A stretch of 64,000 bases of DNA from Suillus spraguei (Eukaryota; Basidiomycota; Agaricomycetes; Boletales; Suillaceae), in contig JABCPU010000174.1 in NCBI GenBank assembly GCA_016800925.1, forward strand, positions 62,001 to 126,000, read 5' to 3'. Below are positions 45,841 to 56,079 of the stretch, piece after piece; position 1 is the first letter of the stretch, and each line of letters begins with the position of its first letter. The translations under genes and the position numbers were made by a program. Under the pieces are notes generated by a model. The model was not told the origin of the DNA and made no database searches. It worked only from the letters and a program-made list of their open reading frames with translations.

Positions 45841-46239
45841 CTTATAAAAGGAGATTCACTCTGTAATAGTTCTCCAGACTTCTTCCAACTACTGAAACAA
45901 TCTACTATGCCTTCCTCCTGTTTCACTTTCTCTTACACTCTCTCCTATGCCTCCATCATTGACACCATCACCACCAATTCTTCCACCAACAAACAGCATT
46001 TTGAATCCTTCATATCTAACATTGAAGATCTCACCTTCATCAAAGCTGCCATTCTCTGCCCCCAATATGCCCTCAAAATTGAAAAAATCCTCATTGAAAA
46101 GCAGGCCTTCTCTCTCAGCCTCATCATTAACATCATCAGGTCTACTGACCTTATTGAACACCTCATCAGAAGAGAAGACAATCCCCACATCCAGCATGGC
46201 ATCATGCATCTACAAAGATGTATTTGTGCTGATGCTCTG

Positions 46240-47768
46240 TGTCATATACCATACTTCTGATCTCAGATCCGATCAGATCTGATCGATCCTACTTCCATCT
46301 GGTCCACAGATCCTGTCCAGATCACCCATCCAAAAGTTCCTACTTCTCGCACTCTAACTCCCTTGTGGACATCTGCATCTACCTCCTTTCGGCAATCCTC
46401 CTGTCTGTTAAGACCGTACTCAAAGGTAGAGAGATCCGAAGGGCTTTGGCCTCAGTTCGTGCACTGTGCCCCTTTCTCGAGTAATGCCCCTTATTTCAGG
46501 GAGAAGTTATTCATCCGAAGACCCGGAAGGAGTTGCGTGACGGATCCAGGTGTCCGAAGGTATTGGATACGATACGTCCGAAGGTTATTCGGAATGTAAG
46601 AATAGAACAAAGATTAAGGCTAGCTTCAGAACGAGTTCCTAACTAGAAACTAACGGAGGTAGACTATCTGAAGATAGAGTCGGAGATATAGACTATAGGA
46701 ATCAATCCTAAGTCTCGGAAGGTGACTTAGAGCAGAAAGTGGCTTAAGTCCGGAGGAAGCAGAATGAGTAGAATCTAAGATGATATTCGAACTAAGGTTC
46801 TACGGAGATCTACAAGTGGTTTATATACTGTAAGTATCTAAGACGGCTAATCAACAAGTCCAGGACCGAGGGCTATGTACGAAGTGTAACGGAAGTCTAT
46901 TAGTTAATGCACAGCGGATCAGTAAGCATGAATCGGAAATGAACACAGGAAACAGATCAGTGACACAGGACGGAAATATAAACAGCCGAATACCGGAAAC
47001 AGGAGGAATGACGAAAGGAGATAGACGCAGATATACACAAGGGAGTTAAGGTGCGAGAAGTGAGCACATTCGGATGGGTGGTACGTACAGGATCTGTGGA
47101 CCGGATGGAAATGGAATCGATCGGATCTGATCGGATATGGTCGGATCTGGGATTAGAAGTATGGTATATGACACTGTCTCCGGTATTCCGGCTGTGTATA
47201 TTTCCTTCCCTTATTGATCCGTTACCTGTGTCTCATTTCTGACTCGCACTTACTGATCCGCTGTGCATTAACTAATAGACTTCCATTATACATCGTACAT
47301 AGCTCTCGGTCCCAGACTCACTGATTATCCATGCTAGTTACTTCCAGTATATAAACCACTTGTAAATCTCCATAGAACCTTGGTTCAAAAATTATCTTAG
47401 ATTCTGCTCATTCTGGTCCTCTGGACTTGAGTTACTTCCAACTCTAGTTATCTTCCGAGACTTAGAATTGATTCCTACAGTCTACATTTCCAACTCTACC
47501 TTTGTGTAGTCTACCTCTGTTAGTTGCTAGTTAAGGAACTTGTTCCGAGACTAGTCTTAATCCTCATTCCATCTCTACATTCCAGATAACCTTTGGATGT
47601 GTCATATCCAAAACCTTTGGACATCCGGATCCACTATGCTACCACTTCTGGATCTTCGGATGTATATCCTCCCTCTGAAATAAGGGGCATTACTCAGGAA
47701 AGGGGCACAGTGCATGAACTGAGGCCAAAGCCCTTCGGATCTCTTACCCTTTTAGTACGGTCTTAACA
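46240..47768 (+). mobile_element. Solo LTR, family A, split by another family A solo LTR
   Basis: TGTCATATACC at 46240 to GTCTTAACA at 47768, with target duplication CTCTG. The LTR is interrupted at 46406-47173. Inserted in the ORF3 relic of B3. Confidence 0.93.
46406..47173 (-). mobile_element. Solo LTR, family A (768 bp), nested and inverted inside a family A LTR
   Basis: TGTTAAGACCG to GGTATATGACA with target duplication CTGTC (46401-46405 and 47174-47178). CpG-rich, hence younger than its surroundings. Confidence 0.94.
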
Positions 47769-48133
47769 CTCTGTGACTTCTCTCTGAAGATATTAAGGCC
47801 AACATTCAAACAGCTATTCACATTGTTGCTGAAAGAACTGTCAGAGTTGCTTGCCCTCTGCCTATGCAGTCTGATAAACCAGCTTGTCTCATACCACTAC
47901 CTCCCTATGTTCCTAAAACTTCCCCTGCTGACACTGCTATGTTTAATGAGCTATGCTGTGCTGTTGAGAGTCTCTCAGAAGCGTCCAACTCCCTCATCTG
48001 CAGCAATAGGTAAGCTGCAGTAGTAGTTAGTACTAAGTAATGAATGTGTAAGTAGTGTATGCTCACCTCAGTAGACTAGCAAGTCACTGGGGTAGGTAGA
48101 ATAAAGAGCAGCTATAAGTATGTCCATGCTTAT

Positions 48134-48795
48134 TGTCATATACCAGACATTCAGGACCAATCTGGACACCCAATCTATACACACCCAACCTATTCAGATT
48201 TGAACATCCAATCTATACATGTCCAATCCAATCCACTCATCTGATCCAGTCCACTTGTCTAATCCATATCCATATCCAATCCAAGTTCATATCCGAACTA
48301 TTCCCACACACCTGTACGTTACCTCTTTTGGTATATATCTGTGCTTCCAGCTCTCAGTTATCACTGCCTCTGTCTTGATAAGTTATTCCATACAAGTTCA
48401 TCTCTGAGTTCATAGCCTTATGTTCTGCTGTACTTACTAATGTGTTTCCGCATGTTCCAGACATAGCCTCAGACTATGCTTACTTACCTTCTGGCATGCT
48501 ACCTACAGTATATAAACATGTAGTACAACTCCTGCAGACCTCAGTCTGATCATTGCTTTCCTACTTCTGTATATTCTTCTGACTACTCTGTATCTTGTTA
48601 CCATGTTTATATAACTCCATTTTTGTTCTCACACTTGGGCTCTAGCCCTCATAAGCTTTGGGCTCAGACCTATGGGATAATTCCCTAGGCTGGAGCCTTG
48701 ATCTATTTCCTATAACCTTTTTGGACTTCATCCATTTCCTGTCTCTCATCTGTTTCACCTCTGGCTCTACCTTTGGTAGTCTTATCCTGTGGGAC
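48134..48795 (-). mobile_element. LTR fragment, family D (minus orientation), CpG-poor
   Basis: Begins TGTCATATACCAGACATTCAGG and follows the reverse of the LTR at 31925-33248 to about position 32530 of that copy, then diverges. Far fewer CpGs than the intact copy. Confidence 0.7.
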
Positions 48796-48869
48796 AAGAG
48801 TAGACAGCAGTGCATAAGAGGAAAAATGATAGGAGGAGTGCAAGAAGGTGTTCTTGTAACAACTATAGG

Positions 48870-49133
48870 AGATGATCCTAAGTCTCAGAGCTTGACTAGA
48901 GTTGAAGGAACTCAAGTCCAGAGGATAGAATGAGTAGAACTAAGATGATATTTGAACTAAGGTGCTATGGAGGTTTACAAGTGGATTATATACTGTAGGT
49001 AACTGGTATGGATAATCAATGAGCTGGGTCCAAGGGCTATGTACAATGTATGATGGAAGTCTATTAGTAAAAGTATAGCAGATCAGTAAGCATGAGTTGG
49101 AAATGAAACATAGGTAACAGATCAATAAGCAGG
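48870..49133 (-). mobile_element. LTR fragment, family A (minus orientation), decayed
   Basis: Matches the middle of family A LTRs: CCTAAGTCTCAGAG, AGAACTAAGATGATATTTGAACTAAGG, GTCTATTAGT and CAGATCAGTAAGCATGAG equivalents. Both ends are missing and CpGs are almost absent. Confidence 0.7.
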
Positions 49134-50251
49134 ACATCAGACTTGACTCATCCTGTTTTTGTCATGATTTATCATGCTTTGTAAGATCTTTGTAAGATTT
49201 GAACTTTATTTGTAATGCACTTAGTAAAAAGGATGAGTAAGCTCACCCAAAAGGCTTGGTTTGTCAGCTTTTGCATGACCAATCCTTGAGATGACCGAAC
49301 AGCTTTTTGTCATGCTCTGTAAGAATTCACTGTATTTATGCATTTATGATGTACTTAGTAAAATAAGCTGACTCAACACACTAAATAGGAAGGTTTCTTA
49401 CCAATCTATGTGTAGAATCATGCTTAGTAAGCAGGGCCTCCAAAAGATATATAAGGAGCCCATTTTCACCTGTAACAACAGACTTCCCACTTTACACCCT
49501 TGTCTCCAACCATGTGAGAACCATAAGGACTGAAAGTGCAGGAAATCTAGCCTTGAAGTAAGACCAAGAAATCTATATCTACTCTACATTATATACTACC
49601 TTACAGGGGTTGACTATATAATATCTAACAGCTCTCAGACTAAGCTTTACATATACAGAACTAAAAGACTTTCTCTTTCAACAGAAGGGGAGACATGCAC
49701 TTGGAGAACATGACAAAGTTGAAACAGACTTTCATAGGTTGAAACACAATCTAGGGTGAAACATACCTACTATACAACACTACTCCAAATCTCAAACTCA
49801 ACACTCTTACGCAGATCTTCAAAAGAAAGACCATTGAAAGATACCCACCCAAGAACTCAGCACATTATCTCCCACGAAGTAGAAAAGTCAGAGACCATGT
49901 ACTTAAGGACTGGCAAGAAGTCTTATCCCTGTACAGTTGTATTGTCACTATATATGTGTTCTATATAAGACCCTTAAGTAGCAAGACACTGCACATACTT
50001 CTTTTCATTTGTCATCATTCCTAAGTCATTGACTCATGTATGCATGTTCTCTTTCTCCTCATCCTATTTGTCCATTGTACTTGTGACTCATTCTGACTTG
50101 GTGATGCACATGCATCTTTCTATTCACTATCTGACTTTATATTAATTTGAGCTTAGCTCACATCCCTTTCCTGCTCCCTATAAATACTTGTTGATAGTGT
50201 TGTACTTCTTTCACTTGAATCTACTTGGTCTTGAACCCTGAAATCCTCTTC
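49134..50251. other. AT-rich, CpG-poor sequence without recognisable genes
   Basis: No gene or known repeat recognised. Short ORFs have no meaningful content. Probably an old unclassified repeat; repeated TTTGTAAGAT-type words occur near 49180-49200. Confidence 0.4.
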
Positions 50252-50982
50252 TGTCATATACCATACTTCTAATCTCAGATCCGACCATATCCAATCAGAT
50301 CCGATCGATTCCATATCCGTCCGGTCCACAGATCCTGTCCGGACCACCCATCCGAATGTGCTCACTTCTCGCACCTTAACTCCCTTGTGTATATCTGCGT
50401 CTATCTCCTTTCATCATCCCTCCTGTTTCTGGTATTCCGGCTGTTTATATTTCCGTCCTGTGTCACTGATCCGTTTCCTGTGTTCATTTCTGATTCATGC
50501 TTACTGATCCGCTGTGCATTAACTAATAGACTTCCGTTACACTTTGTACATAGCCCTCGGTCCCGGACTTGCTGATTATCCGTCTTAGATACTTACAGTA
50601 TATAAACCACTTGTAGATCTCCGTAGAACCTTAGTTCGAATATCATCTTAGATTCTACTCATTCCACTTCTTCCAGACTTGAGCCACCCTCTGCTCTAAA
50701 GTCACCTTCCGAGACTTAGGATTGATTCATATAGTCTATATCTCCGACTCTATCTTTGGATAGTCTACCTCCGTTAGTTTCTAGTTAGGAACTCGTTCCA
50801 AAGCTAGCCTTAATCTTTGTGCTATCCTTACGTTCCAAATAACCTTCGGACATATCATATCCGATACCTTCGGACGAATAACTTCTCCTTGAAATAAGGG
50901 GCATTACTCGAGAAAGGGGCACAGTGCACGAACTGAGGCCAAAGCCCTTCGGATCTCTCTACCTTTGAGTACGGTCTTAACA
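50252..50982 (+). mobile_element. 5' LTR, family A (731 bp)
   Basis: TGTCATATACCATACTTC to GTCTTAACA, followed by GTATATTTGAACTC and gag 50 bp later. No primer-binding site matched. Confidence 0.9.
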
Positions 50983-51032
50983 GTATATTTGAACTCAAAC
51001 CTTTCCGAGTAACTTTTAAACCATTCCATATC

Positions 51033-52325
51033 ATGCCTCCCTGTAGAACTCAAAACACTCTCCGAGGAGCCGGACTTGGTCCAATCCAACAAGATCCCAC
51101 ACCCATTGTCCAAACATTCACCAGTTTCTCTCAATGCCGCACAAGCATGAGCGACATAGGTCAAAGTATTTCCGCTTGTCAAGCCAGACTGGATCCGATA
51201 ACACCAACTCAGAACCCGGATAACCCAGACTCCAATTCGTGCCCGACCATTCGCTTTGATGATGAGCTGCGCAATAACCCACCAGATGATGAAGGTGATG
51301 ATCCGGACAATGAGGACCTGGATGACGAAGAAGATAAAAACCACCTGAGCCCTCAGGACCGGGTCCTAGCCCAACTATCCGTAGCCATTAATCACCTCGC
51401 TCGCAGTAGCCGTCGCACCCCCACCTCGGATGATAGCAAAGTCAAAATCCGTGAGCCAGATACCTTCGATGGGTCCGAACCTCACAAGCTCCGGGCATTC
51501 TTCGTCCAATGTGAGCTCAATTTCCAGAGCAAACCTAACGCTTTCTGTTCCGGACGCGCTAAAGTCAATTTCGCCCAATCCTACCTTAAGGGTATGGCTC
51601 TCGAGTGGTTTGAACCGGATCTCCTTTCGGACAGATATAGCAACCGTCCAGACTGGATGGATGACTACTCCGAGTTCATGCTCGAGCTCCAAACCAACTT
51701 CGGACCACACGATCCCTCCGGAGACGCAGAGATGCAGTTAGAACAACTCCACATGCGTGACGGACAACGCATCAACAAATACGTTGTAGAATTCCAGCGA
51801 CTTGCCTCCCAAGTACGCGAATGGGGAGACAGAGCCCTACAACGCCAATTCTACAATGGACTTCCGGCCCGAATCAAAGATGAGATTAGTCGCATGGGTA
51901 AACCCACTACCCTTTCGGAGTTCAAGACTCTTGCCCAGACCATCGACGCCCGTTACTGGGAACGGAGGGGCGAAGTCACCCGAGAGAGTAGAACCACCTC
52001 TTCCAATCCTCCCAGGCAGTCGACATCCGACCGGACGAACTCCAACTTGTCCGGATCCGATACGCCCAAATTCAATAAACCCACATCCTCCACAACCTCC
52101 TCTGCCCCGAAAGTTTCGGATCTTCCTAGCGTTGTTGGTGCAGACGGAAAGCTAACCCCCCAGGAGCGTCAGAGGCGTATTGACAAAAGGCTCTGTATGT
52201 TCTGCGGCGGACCTGGTCACACTGCCTGGGAATGCACCAAATCCACTTCGCGCGCTGCCAAAGGCCACGCTACCGTGCTCACTCCGGAAACGGAACCAGA
52301 AGCCTCGGATGAGGCAAAAAATTAG
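51033..52325 (+). CDS. Gag polyprotein, intact (family A), 430 aa
   Basis: Structural protein of a Ty3/gypsy chromovirus; assembles the particle and packages RNA. The frame is open from ATG 51033 to TAG 52323-52325. Features: acidic stretch after residue 75, capsid-like retrotransposon gag domain around residues 130-310 (FFVQCELNFQSKPNAF, YLKGMALEWFEPDL, MQLEQLHMRDGQRINKYVVE, FYNGLPARIKDEI), and a C-terminal zinc knuckle CMFCGGPGHTAWEC at about residues 389-402. It ends at a slippery A AAA AAT directly before the stop, from which the -1 frame is open into protease. It is the only intact retroelement gene in the window. The N-terminal MPPCRTQNTLRGAG start is the first ATG after the LTR. Confidence 0.92.
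   Translation: MPPCRTQNTLRGAGLGPIQQDPTPIVQTFTSFSQCRTSMSDIGQSISACQARLDPITPTQNPDNPDSNSCPTIRFDDELRNNPPDDEGDDPDNEDLDDEEDKNHLSPQDRVLAQLSVAINHLARSSRRTPTSDDSKVKIREPDTFDGSEPHKLRAFFVQCELNFQSKPNAFCSGRAKVNFAQSYLKGMALEWFEPDLLSDRYSNRPDWMDDYSEFMLELQTNFGPHDPSGDAEMQLEQLHMRDGQRINKYVVEFQRLASQVREWGDRALQRQFYNGLPARIKDEISRMGKPTTLSEFKTLAQTIDARYWERRGEVTRESRTTSSNPPRQSTSDRTNSNLSGSDTPKFNKPTSSTTSSAPKVSDLPSVVGADGKLTPQERQRRIDKRLCMFCGGPGHTAWECTKSTSRAAKGHATVLTPETEPEASDEAKN
52316..52322 (+). promoter_or_regulatory. Candidate -1 ribosomal frameshift heptamer (A AAA AAT) abutting the gag stop
   Basis: Gag codons are GCA AAA AAT TAG. A one-base backward slip yields an uninterrupted continuation LVRDPPDSVRDEG into pol. The site is conserved in the other family A element at 22249-22255. 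A downstream structure was not evaluated. Confidence 0.6.
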
Positions 52326-52957
52326 TCCGCGACCCTCCTGACTCCGTACGGGATGAGGGTCACATTGGCCCAACCCGTGCAATGGAACTACGACTCAACG
52401 CTGTAACTCTTCCTGATCCGAACTCTCTGTGTCCATATGTCTCTCTTCCATCTTTCTCCAATATATCTGACTTTCTGGCCCTCATAGACTGTGGTTCCTC
52501 CCACTGCTTCATAGACACTGATTTCATCCAAAAACATAAAATTCCTACCTATCAGATTCCTCCGCTTCCACTCCGTTTATTTGATGGTACATGCAATAAC
52601 AATATTGTCAAAGCCATAAACTTATCCGTCCGATTCTCCTCTGGTGTAATCACTTCCGACACGTTCTACGTCACCCCTTTGGATTCCTCATGTTATATCG
52701 TTCTCGGATATAGCTGGCTCACCCGACACAATCCGTTGATTGACTGGGTATTGGGCAGCATCGAGTTCCGAACTACTGAACAGGGAATGCCATTAACCCC
52801 ATCCGCATCACCGCTGCCTCCAGACACACCGTCCATGGCAGGAAAATCCAATCCGACGCCTCCATTACCTTCGGGTATTCCACCCAAGGAAGATTCCTCC
52901 CCTCCAATATCTCCGTCGCCTCAGAGCACCCCATCCGTGGCAGAGACTCCGCCTCTG
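52323..52957 (+). pseudogene. Pol fragment: aspartic protease (family A)
   Basis: In the -1 frame relative to gag. AMELRLNAVTLPDPNSLC, then protease ALIDCGSSHCFIDTDFI and VLGYSWLTRHNPLIDWVLG, followed by a Pro/Ser linker that is cut at about 52957. The last codons of the open frame (HILQ) come from the adjoining repeat. Confidence 0.85.
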
Positions 52958-53875
52958 CACATATTACAGTGAACTATCTCCGTATTATACGAGTGAACAG
53001 ATGTGCATAATATCCCGTATGATACGGGCCAGCGGACCATGGGCCCATGTAGAAATATCCTCGTTGATGACGGATGGGCCGGGAGGAATATTATTCCTGA
53101 TGACAGCGGGTGGGCCCATGCAAGGAATATGTAGAGTAGATGAGTGGGCCAATGTACATGAATATCCAGTAGACGGATGGGCCGAGGTAGTTGGATATCA
53201 TGTAGATGGGTGTATCAAGGTAGATGTGTATCAAATAGACAGGTATGTGAAGGGTACTTGTTATCACATACACGGGTGGGCCCAGACACATATTAAATTA
53301 GACGGGTATTAGACGGGTGAGCCAAGAGTGTTATATAAATATTTATTAGATGGGTGGGCCGAGGGTGTTGTACCACATATTACAGTGAACTATCTCCGTA
53401 TTATACGAGTGAACGGACGTGCATAATATCCCGTATGATACGGGCCAGCGGACCATGGGCCCATGGTAGAAATATCCTCGTTGATGACGGATGGGCCGGG
53501 AGGAATATTATTCCCGATGACAGCGGGTGGGCCCATGCAAGGAATATGTAGAGTAGATGAGTGGGCCGATGTACATGAATATCCGGTAGACGGATGGGCC
53601 GAGGTAGTTGGATATCATGTAGATGGGTGTATCAAGGTAGATGTGTATCAAATAGACAGGTATGTGAAGGGTACTTGTTATCACATACACGGGTGGGCCC
53701 AGACACATATTAAATTAGACGGGTATTAGACGGGTGAGCCGAGAGTGTTATATAAATATTTATTAGACGGGTGGGCCGAGGGTGTTGTACAGTATATTAT
53801 ATTAGACGGGTGGGCCGAGGGTGGTATAAAATATAGACGGGTGGGCCCATGTGTATGATAATGGTAGACATGACG
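52958..53875. repeat. Two tandem copies of a 416-bp sequence plus GGGTGGGCC short repeats
   Basis: The unit starting CACATATTACAGTGAACTATC occurs at 52958 and again at 53374, nearly identical. Within it, degenerate GACGGGTGGGCCGAGG-type words recur and continue to about 53860. They are the reverse complement of the array at 18240-18520. ORFs here are by-products of the repeat. Confidence 0.88.
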
Positions 53876-53935
53876 GAGCTGAGGGAGTTGCATATCATCT
53901 GAATCAGAGGAGGTAATAAATCACAGTTACTGAGT

Positions 53936-54420
53936 TCCCGGAGCAGCAGGTGCTGTCTTGACATGGCCTTTTGTGATGCTTAGGTTGTCTTGTAGAATGT
54001 GGAAACTGGGGTGCGAGGCTTGTGTTGCCCTACAAGACACCCAGCTCCGACCCCCGAAAATCAAATGAAGCATACCAAGTTCCGAGTTCCGAGACCCGGG
54101 TCTCGACACATAATTCAGTCAATAAGAGACACCCAGTTCCGACCCCCGAAATTTGAGTGAAGCATACCAAGTTCCAGGAGCAGCAAGTGATGTCTTGAAA
54201 TGGCCTTTATGGCGCTTAGGTTATCTTGTAGAATGTGGAAAGCGGGGTGCGAGGCTTGTGTTGCCCTACAAGACACCCAGTTCTGACCCCCGAAAATCAG
54301 ATGAAGCATACCAAGTTCCGAGTTCCGAGACCCGGGTCTCGACACATAATTCAGTCAATACGAGACACCCAGTTCCGACCCCCGAAATTTGAGTGAAGCA
54401 TACCAAGTTCCGGAGTTCCG
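53936..54420. repeat. Two tandem copies of about 237 bp
   Basis: The block from GGAGCAGCAGGTG through GTAGAATGTGGAAA, TTGCCCTACAAGACACCCAG, TTCCGAGACCCGGGTCTCGACACATAATTCAGTC occurs twice with an offset near 237 bp. It lies just upstream of the TET/JBP-like gene. Confidence 0.82.
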
Positions 54421-54625
54421 AACCCGGGTCTGGACAAATGAATATCAGATATCCAGCACACTTCCAATCATCTGGTATTTCATTGAGCAATGGATGATAA
54501 TACAGCTTTGAAAGCCAACATCATCCAAGGTTCCCTTATCTGATCCTCACTATCTCCACCCCCTTTAACACCAAAGTCTGGACATCCAGCATTCAGCGTC
54601 TGATTTCCCAATATCAACTTGCAAC

Positions 54626-55932
54626 ATGAACACTTCTTCCATGTCCACTTGTGACATAAAAATCTGGCGCACTTGGGCCCTGGCCATCACTCATGAAGCA
54701 GGGGCATATACCGAGCAAAAATTCAATGCAGAGAAGACTGGAGGAGAACCGGTTATACCTTCTCCGAACCTGGACACTGATCTGGTGATGGCGTGCGATC
54801 GCTTGGCTGATGTACTCATAAAGGCATATAAAAATCCCAGTGGGTCTTCCTGCAGATGTTGAAAATGTGTTTGATCATTCAAATTCCTTCATGATAGTTA
54901 AGATACAGATTGATATTGCAAGATATAGCAAATTGATATCCCCAAAGAACACTGGGCATAATGAGGAGAAAGAGGAGAAGTTGCTTGAGAGGTGTCCTCC
55001 TGGCCATGAGGGCACAAAGGTGGTGGACAAACCTGCCACAATTATCGATGTTTCCGGTACCATCATCGCATGGTACCTTCCGGACGCCCTGACCGAGACC
55101 ACCCAGGTGCGTAATGTGTAGATTGTTACTCAATGGATATTGAATATCAAATGGTACCTACAGAAGGAAATCAGGGCGGCCACCGATTTGCTGGGTCCAA
55201 GCCTCGAAAAAAGTGTAAAGGCTGATGGCAATTGGCGATATAATCAAGAATGGTTCAAACAGGGCTCGGAAAATGTTGGGTCAACTCCCGGATGCATCAA
55301 TTTATCTCCGGCATGGTTTCAACAGGGCCACGAGGTAGGATGTGATGAGATGGTGATTTCTGGAGTCAAACTCACCAATCCCATAGAATCTGTCAGATCC
55401 GGAGGTATCCGCATCATTGAAGGGACCCTCCTCCGAGAATATCCTGAAAGCTATTGCAAGGCCGGCAGCCATCGCATCGGCGGCACTCAGGGTCATGCAT
55501 CCTCAGCAGTATTTTGCAGGGTTACGAGCCTTGTCACACCTCGGAGATAAGGCAGTGAGCAAGGAACTGCCACAGATGCCAGAGACCCTGCAGTACTGGG
55601 CATCCGTGTTTAACAGCCTCTCCATCATTTCCAATCGGGAAACCCCCAATCATCGAGACCATTTATCGATTCCTGAATGCTTCGATATTCTCACCACCGT
55701 GGGGAACTATTCTAATGCTCGGATGAGTATGCCAAGCCTTCAGCTGGAATTCAGGTATGATTCCGGCTGTATGATTGCATTTTCGGGAAGAATTGTGAGA
55801 CATGGTGTTGATGGAGGGGAAGGGGATCGGATTGCTTGGGCATGGTATATGAGGGATTCTGTGCACATTTATGCCGGGGTTCCCTCATGTGGATGGGCTA
55901 TGGTCGAAGGCCACATACTAAGCACGGTGTGA
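54626..55932 (+). CDS. TET/JBP-like 2-oxoglutarate/Fe(II) dioxygenase
   Basis: Predicted to oxidise methylated bases in DNA (5-methylcytosine or a related base), acting in the nucleus with Fe(II), 2-oxoglutarate and O2. Model: exon 1 to 55106, intron 55107-55163, exon 2 55164-55334, intron 55335-55386, exon 3 55387-55932 (both introns GT-AG, phase 0, 52-57 bp). Exon 1 needs a +1 shift near 54835-54842 to join MNTSSMSTCDIKIW... with GLPADVENVFDHSNSF, so it is either frameshifted or uses an in-frame ATG near 54891. Catalytic residues are all present: H-x-D as NHRDHLS (55651, 55657), distal His in GRIVRHGV (55801) and Arg nine residues later in GDRIAW (55828). Other family-like blocks: TIIDVSGTIIAWYLPDAL and SAALRVMHPQQYFAGL. 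Close to KDZ copy 2 and between tandem repeats. The exact substrate is unknown. Confidence 0.75.
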
Positions 55933-56079
55933 AAGATCAAAGAAGTTGACAGAGTTGTGACCCATGTTAGTAGCAACACACGAATACCATGTACCAATTA
56001 GAGCATCAACAGTTTTGGAACTCAAGTCGGAAGTCGAGTTCCATGAATTGAGTCCCTAACTCTGTGTATCTCGGGACTC

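Larger units (their letters stand above)
45907..48013 (+). pseudogene. ORF3 relic of B3, interrupted by solo LTRs
   Basis: MPSSCFTFSYTLSYASIIDT, then FESFISNIEDLTFIKAAILC aligns with the N-terminal helices of B1 ORF3. After the LTR block it resumes with DIKANIQTAIHIVAERTVRVA, matching FKADVETAIHIVAERRAGVA of B2, and stops at 48011-48013. The knuckle region is not present. Conservation of this ORF in a distant relative argues that it is a genuine family gene. Confidence 0.65.
45083..48030 (+). mobile_element. Element B3: CpG-free relic of a family B relative, split by nested solo LTRs
   Basis: Comprises 45083-46239 and 47774-48030. It holds integrase C-terminus, chromodomain region and post-pol ORF, all clearly related to B1/B2 but strongly diverged. 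No CpG is present from 45083 to 46239. The target duplication CTCTG (46235-46239 and 47769-47773) shows that the two parts were contiguous before LTR insertion. Left and right ends are lost. Confidence 0.8.
50252..52957 (+). mobile_element. Ty3/gypsy family A element, 5' half only
   Basis: 5' LTR, intact gag and the start of pol (protease). Homology to the other family A element stops at about 52957, in the proline/serine-rich linker after protease, where a tandem-duplicated GGCCCACCC sequence begins. RT onwards and the 3' LTR are missing. Confidence 0.9.

Noticed and set aside
53001..53729. Paired 88-103 codon ORFs in the tandem duplication
   Set aside because: They translate the GGGTGGGCC repeats; the duplication copies them.
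54785..54840. A third intron in the TET/JBP-like gene (GTGATG...CCCAG)
   Set aside because: It would leave the downstream frame wrong by one base; a 1-base frameshift or a downstream start fits better.
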